This document shows, in pieces, positions 57,797 to 64,000 of a stretch of DNA of 64,000 nucleotides; positions within the stretch are counted from its first letter, which is position 1; the number at the start of each line of letters is the position of its first letter. The DNA comes from Salibacterium halotolerans. GTDB lineage: Bacteria > Bacillota > Bacilli > Bacillales > Marinococcaceae. The DNA is taken from positions 111,611-175,610 of the forward strand of contig NZ_FOXD01000005.1 of assembly GCF_900115625.1 (NCBI RefSeq). The letters are read 5' to 3'. The position numbers and the translations under genes are program-made. The notes below the pieces were generated by a model, which saw nothing but the letters and a program-made list of their open reading frames with translations, did no database searches and was not told the DNA's origin.

Positions 57797-57835
57797 ATCC
57801 CGTACCACTTTAAAAGTGGTACGGGATAATTTTTG
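57797..57835 (+). terminator. Rho-independent terminator
   Basis: A 14-bp stem, ATCCCGTACCACTT (57797-57810) with AAGTGGTACGGGAT (57814-57827), around a 3-base loop, followed by a T run. Confidence 0.8.
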
Positions 57836-57902
57836 GAATGAAGATAACATTCCAATAACAGCAATCCCTTCGTCTGCTTTGAAAAGGATTACCAGAGTTT
57901 TT

Positions 57903-58112
57903 TCATTTCTCTTCGTTCATGGATTGCTTCATGTTTTCAATATTTTCTCTGCGATGCTCATTCTTTTCATTAATGTTCCGCTTTTCTTCTTTACTCAACG
58001 CTTTTCCGTGTTCTTCCGCAAATTCTTCTGTTGCGTGCAGATTTTCTTCTGTTTCTGTTATGTTATTTTCCACTGTTTCTTTTCTTCCGGCAGAGTGTTT
58101 TGATTCAGCCAC
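57903..58112 (-). CDS. tlp: Tlp-like small spore protein
   Basis: The start is GTG at 58112, after AAAGGAGGG. The 69-residue, highly charged product resembles Tlp: ENNITETEENLHATEEFAEE and EKRNINEKNEHRRENIENMK follow the Tlp pattern NTIENIEEAEESME and EEKQRIKEKNERR. Tlp is a minor acid-soluble spore protein made in the forespore. The upstream SigG-like promoter fits. It is a single gene. Confidence 0.75.
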   Translation of the reverse strand: MAESKHSAGRKETVENNITETEENLHATEEFAEEHGKALSKEEKRNINEKNEHRRENIENMKQSMNEEK

Positions 58113-58140
58113 TAGTCTTTCCCTCCTTTATATTTACTCG

Positions 58141-58171
58141 TAGTATGTGAACATACAGAGCAGCTATATAC
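58141..58171 (-). promoter_or_regulatory. Candidate SigG promoter of tlp
   Basis: On the minus strand CATACTA (58147-58141) is a perfect forespore -10, and GTATA (58171-58167) fits GHATR 19 bases upstream, one more than ideal. The GTG start is 29 bases downstream. Confidence 0.5.
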
Positions 58172-58256
58172 CATATAAGAAGAAAAAAAGAATCGTACGA
58201 GCTTCCAGTTATGAATACAATCTAACTAAACACTGTGTAAAGTAGGAGATGCTCCA

Positions 58257-58898
58257 ATGAGTGTATTTTTTAGTTACATTTTATTAGGGGTAACGCTGGC
58301 TGCTCCAATTGGACCGGTAAATGCAGCTCAATTAGACAAAGGGATTAAAAACGGGTTCTGGCATGCCTGGGTTGTCGGAGTAGGGGCGATGATCGCCGAC
58401 GCGTTGTACATGCTTCTCGTTTATCTAGGTGTCGTTCATTTTTTAGAAGTACCTATGGTAAAAACCTTTCTTTGGCTATTTGGATTCTTTATTTTGGTGT
58501 ATATCGGAGTGGAAAGCTTAAAAGGGGAAAGCGGAGCAATAACGGTTACGTCCCGACGCAGCAGTCCACCCCTCATCCGTTCTTTTGGATCTGGTTTTTT
58601 TATGTGTTTATGCAACCCACTATCCATCGTTTTCTGGCTCGGAATTTACGGTTCCATTGTGGCAAAAACATCCGCTCATCATAGCAGTGAACAACTGTTG
58701 CTGTACAGCGCTGCTATCTTTATCGGCGTATCCTTATGGGATATCACAATGGCAGGAATTGCCAGCGGTTTTCGGAAATATTTATCGGAACGTATGCTCG
58801 CTTTGATTTCGACCGCCTCGGGCATATGCTTGATTTTATTCGGTATTTATTTTGGCTGGGAAGGAGTAACAGCCGTGCTGGAATTCCGCAGTCATTAA
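58257..58898 (+). CDS. LysE-family amino-acid exporter
   Basis: The 213-residue protein has six spans and the LysE/RhtB start GVTLAAPIGPVNAAQLDKGI, with the central GFFILVYIGVESLKG and FGSGFFMCLCNPLSIVFWLG segments. These exporters remove amino acids or similar small molecules. The ATG follows GTAGGAG. Its stop overlaps the convergent permease stop by four bases. Confidence 0.87.
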   Translation: MSVFFSYILLGVTLAAPIGPVNAAQLDKGIKNGFWHAWVVGVGAMIADALYMLLVYLGVVHFLEVPMVKTFLWLFGFFILVYIGVESLKGESGAITVTSRRSSPPLIRSFGSGFFMCLCNPLSIVFWLGIYGSIVAKTSAHHSSEQLLLYSAAIFIGVSLWDITMAGIASGFRKYLSERMLALISTASGICLILFGIYFGWEGVTAVLEFRSH

Positions 58899-60232
58899 AA
58901 AGGGGAGGGAGATTGACGGGACCAGACTCTTTTCATGATTATTACCACTACGGCAAGAATGATAAGAAACCCCAGGCTGACAAAAAAACCAGGTCGGCTG
59001 GATGTATCCAGCAGCGTGCCGGTGACTGCGCAAAGGATGAGAGCAAGTCCGCCGAAACGCTGAATATGGCTGAACCCTTTTATGACCACCAAGCGGTTTG
59101 CATACAGCAGAATGAAAAACCAGTTGTACAGGAGCATCAACCCTGCGGCGGTGGTCATGTATTCGTATATTTTTTCAGGCAGAAGAAGAGAAAAAAAGAT
59201 GGAAACAAGCATCCCGGCGACAGTCAACCCTAGGGCAGGCAGATGAAGATCTATAATATTCTGTCCCTTTTTTTGAAAGAAGGAGGGGGCATCACCATCC
59301 TCTGCAAGGGTAACGAGCATGCTCGTTACTGCAAACAGGGAGGCAGCCATAGTAGAAAAACCGGCTATGATTAACGCGCCGTTAAATACATCTGCAACAT
59401 ACGGAAAATCATACTGATTCAGCGCAGTAACAAATGGGCTTTCATCGGCATGGAACGATTTCGATGAAGTTAAAAGCAGAGCCATCCCCAGGGACATGAT
59501 ATAAATAGAAGTAATAACAGCCAGCATAACTTTTCCGGATTTAGGGGCTTCTTTTTTTTCGTTCAACCGGGTTGCCATCATACTCATAATTTCAATACCT
59601 CCAAACGCGTAAAAGGCATAAATCAAAGAAGCCCAGAGACCTTTTCCTCCATGCGGGATAAATTGCTGCCCTGTTTGAGGAAAAAAAAGCGGGTCGCGAG
59701 CACTGTGAAGTGAGCTGAATATCGCAATCGCAGCCACAACAATAAACATGAGAATAGCTGCAATTTTTACCACTCCAAAGATATTTTCAATCCGGTCAAA
59801 TCCTTTCGCTCCCGTTAGGACGACAAGGATTCCAAGGAGAGAGTAACCGGCGGCGAATATCCATAATGGAACACCAGGAAACCAGTATCTCGAGAAAATA
59901 GATACAGCTGTCATTTGACTTCCCAGGATCAGCATTTCCGCTCCCCAATACACCCATCCTGAACTGAATCCCGCCCAGCGCCCATAAGCTTTTCTTGCAT
60001 ATGTATGAAAAGCTCCCTTTTGCGGATCCTTTCTCATCAGTTCCGCCAGAAAATGATACACGGAATACGTTCCAAAGCCAGCCAGCGCAAAACTAATAAG
60101 GACTGCCTGTCCTGCCATGGATATAGCCAGACCTGCTCCTAGAAAAAAACCTGTTCCGATCGTACAGCCCACACCAATCAGCGACAGTTGCCACCATGTC
60201 AGGCTGCTGTTTTCTTTTTTCTTCATTGGCAT
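58895..60232 (-). CDS. APC-family amino-acid permease
   Basis: A 445-residue permease with about 12 spans. The N-terminal IGVGCTIGTGFFLGAGLAIS is the substrate-binding unwound first helix (GxGxGxG type) of the APC superfamily, followed by DPQKGAFHTYARKAYGRWAG and the YAFYAFGGIEIMSMMATRLNE segment of helix 6. Amino-acid specificity is not predictable. It ends four bases inside the convergent LysE-type gene. Confidence 0.87.
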   Translation of the reverse strand: MPMKKKENSSLTWWQLSLIGVGCTIGTGFFLGAGLAISMAGQAVLISFALAGFGTYSVYHFLAELMRKDPQKGAFHTYARKAYGRWAGFSSGWVYWGAEMLILGSQMTAVSIFSRYWFPGVPLWIFAAGYSLLGILVVLTGAKGFDRIENIFGVVKIAAILMFIVVAAIAIFSSLHSARDPLFFPQTGQQFIPHGGKGLWASLIYAFYAFGGIEIMSMMATRLNEKKEAPKSGKVMLAVITSIYIMSLGMALLLTSSKSFHADESPFVTALNQYDFPYVADVFNGALIIAGFSTMAASLFAVTSMLVTLAEDGDAPSFFQKKGQNIIDLHLPALGLTVAGMLVSIFFSLLLPEKIYEYMTTAAGLMLLYNWFFILLYANRLVVIKGFSHIQRFGGLALILCAVTGTLLDTSSRPGFFVSLGFLIILAVVVIIMKRVWSRQSPSPF

Positions 60233-60371
60233 GTTTCCTCCTTACCCATCCACTGATATTAGTATTGATGTTTTGTTATTGTTTTTACACATAAATTTTC
60301 TGTTTTAGATTCAATCTAGTGAAAGAACGACATTCATTCTTCGTCTTGAAGCTGATGTAAAAGGTGGTTGT

Positions 60372-61055
60372 ATGCTTTCTTTTATTGGATCCCTGCTTTT
60401 TTTATTTTTTACAGCGATTGTGGTTGTCCGATTTATGGGAAAAACAGCACTTGCTCAATTCACCCCGCATGATTTTACAGCCATATTTTTCATCATTGCT
60501 ATGGCGATGAACCCAATTGATGCTGACAGCATAGGAAAAGCCCTTATTGGTATTCTACTCATCATCACCCTTCATCTTTCTTTTGCGAGGTTGAGTTTAT
60601 ACAACCACCTCAACCGTTTTCTTATCGGGGAGCCTGCGATATTGATCAAGCACGGGAAGCTGGACCGGCGGAATTTAAAAAAAAGCCGGTTCTCGCTGGC
60701 AGAACTATTGTCGAGTGTCAGGAGCCAGGGATACAGCGATGTGACAACTATTCAATACGCGATTCTGGAACCAAACGGGGCCATCAGTGTACTGCCAAAG
60801 CCGGAGATGATGCCGGCAACGAAAGAAGACATGAGTATAGAACCTGATTACCAGGGTTTTCCTATGGCGCTTATCGTCGAGGGAGATATACAGCACGAAC
60901 ATCTGAAAATGATTGAAAAAGATGAAGTGTGGTTAAAACATGCTGTGAAAAAGGCTGGATTCACCGGTGTACGGGCTGTGTTTTTTGCAGTTGTGAAAGA
61001 TACGGATCATTCATTAATTATTGATGACGGACACGGGACCATCCGGAGTGTATAA
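60372..61055 (+). CDS. YetF-type DUF421 membrane protein
   Basis: The 227-residue protein has three N-terminal spans (about 1-75) and a soluble domain. The RFMGKTALAQFTPHDFTAIF start and the GEPAILIKHGKLDRRNLKKSR stretch, then TIQYAILEPNGAISVLPK, are characteristic of the DUF421/YetF family. Members are found in spore membranes and next to SpoVA genes in some Bacillaceae, but the function is not established. The ATG follows AAAGGTGG. Single gene. Confidence 0.85.
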   Translation: MLSFIGSLLFLFFTAIVVVRFMGKTALAQFTPHDFTAIFFIIAMAMNPIDADSIGKALIGILLIITLHLSFARLSLYNHLNRFLIGEPAILIKHGKLDRRNLKKSRFSLAELLSSVRSQGYSDVTTIQYAILEPNGAISVLPKPEMMPATKEDMSIEPDYQGFPMALIVEGDIQHEHLKMIEKDEVWLKHAVKKAGFTGVRAVFFAVVKDTDHSLIIDDGHGTIRSV

Positions 61056-61147
61056 GAACACTGAAAACAACGATTTTACATTCATTAAAGACACACATCC
61101 CCGGGACAACAGCATAGTATGCAGAAACGAACAAAGGAGGGCCAGGT

Positions 61148-61657
61148 ATGTATCACTACATGCATCTGTATCCATATTATGCAGCTTCCCCAGTGAGGCC
61201 GTCGTATGACGCTATTCGTGAAGAAAGGGCGTATCCGGGTGAACAAGGGATGTGGCGTGACTACGGGACTTATCCGTATGTTTTGAATATCAATGAAGCT
61301 ACAAAGCAAAACCAAACATTCCGTACGACATTATGGACGGGAGATCATCTGCAGGTGACAGTCATGAGCATTCCACCGGGAAGTGATATCGGTCTGGAAG
61401 TGCATCCGGATGTCGATCAGTTTTTAAGAATCGAAGAAGGGGAAGGCCTGGTGCGGATGGGGGACACAGAAGATCATGTCTTTTTCCAGCGGAGAGTGTT
61501 TGATGATGATGCAGTCATGGTGCCGGCGGGAACGTGGCATAACTTGATTAACACCGGAAATATGCCATTAAAACTCTATACCATTTATGCTCCGCCAGAA
61601 CATCCATACGGAACCATTCATATGACAAAAGAAGATGCCATGGCATCCGAAGAATAG
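61148..61657 (+). CDS. Cupin-domain protein
   Basis: The 169-residue product starts MYHYMHLYPYYAASP and has a cupin barrel: motif 1 GSDIGLEVHPDVDQFLRIEEG carries His and Glu ligands, and motif 2 DDDAVMVPAGTWHNLINTG carries the final His. The end PEHPYGTIHMTKEDAMASE is common in Bacillaceae members. The function is unknown. The ATG follows AAAGGAGGG. It is the last gene of normal composition before the AT-rich region. Confidence 0.85.
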   Translation: MYHYMHLYPYYAASPVRPSYDAIREERAYPGEQGMWRDYGTYPYVLNINEATKQNQTFRTTLWTGDHLQVTVMSIPPGSDIGLEVHPDVDQFLRIEEGEGLVRMGDTEDHVFFQRRVFDDDAVMVPAGTWHNLINTGNMPLKLYTIYAPPEHPYGTIHMTKEDAMASEE

Positions 61658-62271
61658 CATGTGATTCAATTTGAAAACAGCTTTCAAAAGTCTTTGTACG
61701 TTGAAGGAATAGTGATGACATTGGAACCACTGGTAACACAATAATTAAGCTAAATTGTAAACACAATTGCTTCAAAAGAAAATTGAAGCAATTGTGTTTA
61801 CAAAATGAGAAATTGAAGTAATTCTATTGACAATATAAACATTTTATACATAAATTTGAATGAAAATACAAAGATTCAGAGTAAGCCCTTCTTCCATTAG
61901 AGATCAGAAATTAATAAGAATCCCTTTAAACTAAATGGAGCAGATTACATAAAGAATTTAGAAAGATAATGTATTAATCCAGCCTACTTGAAAAAAGAAT
62001 TTTTTAAAGCGGTGGAATATAAAAGATATGATGCCGATGTAAAAATAAAGGAGAAAATAATTTATAATTGAGTTGTACCATTATTGAAAACAAGGAAAAA
62101 TAATGATTTACAGAGGAAATAATTTTTAAAAGATCCTTAAATAGAACGACACTATTGTATTAAATGTTGCGATTTATGAATTGATTATAACAAACGTATT
62201 TTGACCAGGGTTGTTCAAAATTTAAAGTTAGACAATTTTTTATTTAAACGTCTCCGAAAGGACTTATCAAT
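61658..62271. other. 614-base AT-rich gene-free region
   Basis: Base composition changes abruptly here to strongly AT-rich. The region holds a perfect inverted repeat at 61755-61803 and no supported gene. A 33-codon open stretch at 61970-62071 (PAYLKKEFFKAVEYKRYDAD) has no start or ribosome site and may be a gene remnant. The OLD gene's ribosome site lies at the right end (GAAAGGA, 62254-62262). Confidence 0.55.
61755..61803. repeat. Perfect 21-bp inverted repeat
   Basis: TTGTAAACACAATTGCTTCA (first 20 of 21 bases, 61755-61775) is repeated inverted at 61783-61803 around the 7-base loop AAAGAAA. It could be a protein-binding or terminator-like hairpin, or an element end. Its left arm occurs about 100 bases after the cupin stop. 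Confidence 0.7.
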
Positions 62272-63927
62272 ATGTATATTAAGAATATTAAAATCTGGAA
62301 CTTCAGGAAATTCGGTGGAGAAATTGATGGAAAGCCAGGGTTGAATTTGAATTTTCATGAAAAATTTAATTTACTAATAGGAGAAAATGATTCTGGAAAA
62401 AGTGCGATAATAGATGCCATTCACTTAACAATAGGTACGTTAAGTGCTGAAAATAATCGGATAACGGATGAAGATTTTCATATTAATAATGATGGAAAAT
62501 TATCAGAAGAAATAAAAATCGAATGTAAGTTTACATATCTAACTGAAAAAGAAGCCGGGGTTTTTTTAGAATGGTTGACATTCGATGAGGATAACGAATA
62601 TGAATTAATTGTCCGTCTAAGTGCGAAAAAGATTAAAAATGAATTAATTGGTGAACGAATTGAAAGATCTGTAAAAGCAGGAGCATTAGATTTTCAATCT
62701 AGGTTAGAAGGCGATGCTGCAGAAATTCTCAAATCAACATATCTAAAACCACTTCGTGATGCAAAGAGTGAATTGAGGCCTGGATATAAATCAAGATTGG
62801 CTCAAATTCTTAAAAATTACTCAGCTTTTAAAGTATCAAACAATGAATCACATACATTAGAAAAGATAGTAAACAATACAAATCAAGAAATCGAGGAATA
62901 TTTCGAAAATTCTATCGGTGATAAAACCATAATTGGTGAGATATCGAAATATTTGGATGCTTTTTTTAATATCCCTGCTGAAGGTGATACATATAAACCT
63001 AAATTTGAAGTAACTCCAGCTAAATTAAATGATATCTTAAGAAAACTAAGCTTGGAGTTAGACGATAACGTATCAGGATTAGGTAGCTCAAATTTACTTT
63101 TCATAGCTGCAGAACTTTTATTATTAAATGATGGAGAGAAGATCGGTCCCAATATAACTTTAATTGAAGAGATAGAAGCCCATCTACATCCACAAGCTCA
63201 ATTAAGATTAATCAAATACTTACAACGAACCATGGATGAAGGTGGCGACATTAACGGCCAATTCATATTGTCGACTCACAGTACCACGCTAGCTGCTTCA
63301 ACTGCTTTAGAACATATAATATTACTTCATGATAATAACGCTTATCCTATGGGATCAATGTATACAAGCTTAGAAAAAGAAGATTATGAGTTTCTTGAAC
63401 GTTTTTTAGATGCCACAAAATCAAATTTATTCTTTGCCCGAGGAGTTTTATTAGTTGAAGGAGATGCAGAGAATTTATTACTACCAGCATTAGCGGAGAT
63501 AATTGGAAGACCGTTACATAATTATGGTGTATCTATAGTAAACATTGGTAACACGGCTTTTAAAAGATATGCAAAAATATTTTCTAGATCACAAGCGTGG
63601 TTAGATGAGGGAAATCCTTCTTTACGTTTACCAGTGTCTGTAATAACAGATGTTGATGTAAGACCAATTGAATATTACATAGATAAAGATATGAGTTTAG
63701 AAAGATTTATATTAGACGAGGATGAACTGCAGGAAGTAGCTAAATTGTGTATAGACATTGAAGTAGAAGATTTGCAAGAGCACATAGGAGAAGTTTTCAC
63801 TTCATTCAATAGATTTCAATCAGTATTAGAAATGTACGGTGGTAGAATAAGAGAAGGTGAAGAGGATTGTGTAAAATGTATAATTAAAAAAACTCTTAAT
63901 AAAGACACTAGTCTTGCAAATAGCTAA
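62272..63927 (+). CDS. OLD-family ATP-dependent endonuclease
   Basis: A 551-residue protein in AT-rich sequence. The N-terminal ABC-type ATPase has Walker A GENDSGKSA (residues 38-46) and Walker B LIEEIEAHLHP (about 303-313), then LSTHSTTLAAST. A TOPRIM nuclease follows: LLVEGDAENLLLP with Glu396, and the metal-binding DVD at 460-462. This is the OLD layout, as in GajA of the Gabija phage-defence system. Only about 90 residues follow DVD, so the C terminus may be short. The next gene (AAAGGGG at 63991-63997) is cut by the window edge. Confidence 0.85.
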   Translation: MYIKNIKIWNFRKFGGEIDGKPGLNLNFHEKFNLLIGENDSGKSAIIDAIHLTIGTLSAENNRITDEDFHINNDGKLSEEIKIECKFTYLTEKEAGVFLEWLTFDEDNEYELIVRLSAKKIKNELIGERIERSVKAGALDFQSRLEGDAAEILKSTYLKPLRDAKSELRPGYKSRLAQILKNYSAFKVSNNESHTLEKIVNNTNQEIEEYFENSIGDKTIIGEISKYLDAFFNIPAEGDTYKPKFEVTPAKLNDILRKLSLELDDNVSGLGSSNLLFIAAELLLLNDGEKIGPNITLIEEIEAHLHPQAQLRLIKYLQRTMDEGGDINGQFILSTHSTTLAASTALEHIILLHDNNAYPMGSMYTSLEKEDYEFLERFLDATKSNLFFARGVLLVEGDAENLLLPALAEIIGRPLHNYGVSIVNIGNTAFKRYAKIFSRSQAWLDEGNPSLRLPVSVITDVDVRPIEYYIDKDMSLERFILDEDELQEVAKLCIDIEVEDLQEHIGEVFTSFNRFQSVLEMYGGRIREGEEDCVKCIIKKTLNKDTSLANS

Positions 63928-64000
63928 CATATAATAACTATAATGAGAAATAATACTTTATTCTCGTGTTGAGTTTTCTTTAGTTCGTAGAAAGGGGATA

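Noticed and set aside
61970..62071. 33-codon open stretch in the AT-rich region
   Set aside because: No start codon with a ribosome site and no recognised homologue; recorded only as a possible gene remnant.
1..64000. CRISPR arrays, tRNA or rRNA genes
   Set aside because: No regular spacer-repeat pattern, cloverleaf or conserved rRNA segment was found; the 53-bp repeats lack unique spacers.

Overview
The window reads as chromosomal DNA of a spore-forming, low-to-mid GC Gram-positive bacterium of the Bacillaceae or a close relative. The evidence is gene order and family content: odhA-odhB, the addB-addA-sbcD-sbcC cluster, the spore-coat transglutaminase Tgl, a Tlp-type spore protein, a SleB-like cell-wall hydrolase and a SinI-domain protein. 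Strong GGAGG ribosome sites and U-tailed hairpins after most genes fit. A BCCT osmolyte carrier and acidic proteins suggest a salt-tolerant or alkaliphilic lifestyle, but the genus cannot be named from the sequence alone.

Layout. 1-3.8 kb: a partial gene end, two unknown proteins, a YjiH-type membrane protein and a HAD phosphatase. 4.3-8.4 kb: 2-oxoglutarate dehydrogenase E1 and E2, with a long gene-free leader. 8.45-9.49 kb: a noncoding element with inverted ends, holding 53-bp-period repeats. 9.75-22.3 kb: a small HesB-like protein, then the AddAB and SbcCD recombination nucleases as one overlapping operon, ending in a 33-residue membrane peptide. 22.3-29.5 kb: small conserved proteins, a CHY zinc-finger protein, a NupC nucleoside carrier under a probable cre site, an HtrA-like protease and an ABC-F ATPase. 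29.6-32 kb: a TetR regulator and its MFS efflux pump. 32.1-35 kb: a HemD-like protein facing a molybdate operon (modA-modB-mobA). 35.1-37.4 kb: an orphan OmpR-type response regulator, a SinI-domain peptide behind PhoP-type direct repeats, a cupin, and an HPr-like protein that lacks the phospho-histidine. 37.8-44.2 kb: 5'-3' exonuclease, CvfB-like protein, Rieske oxidoreductase, TauE-type exporter and a large catalase behind a SigB-like promoter. 44.3-48.6 kb: a small RHH-like gene, tgl, a PurR-boxed permease/phosphoribosyltransferase operon and a MarR/quinone-reductase pair. 48.9-52.5 kb: sulfite reductase cysJ-cysI. 52.6-61.7 kb: small proteins, BCCT carrier with an MBL-fold hydrolase, MFS pump, cell-wall hydrolase, Tlp, LysE and APC transporters, a YetF-type protein and a second cupin. 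61.7-64 kb: base composition falls sharply and an OLD-family ATPase/TOPRIM nuclease begins what looks like a defence island that runs off the right edge.

Most of the window is ordinary housekeeping and stress physiology. The parts worth a second look are the 8.5-9.5 kb repeat element, the response regulator/SinI pair, the histidine-less HPr homologue and the AT-rich OLD nuclease region. No tRNA, rRNA, CRISPR array or intact insertion sequence was seen.
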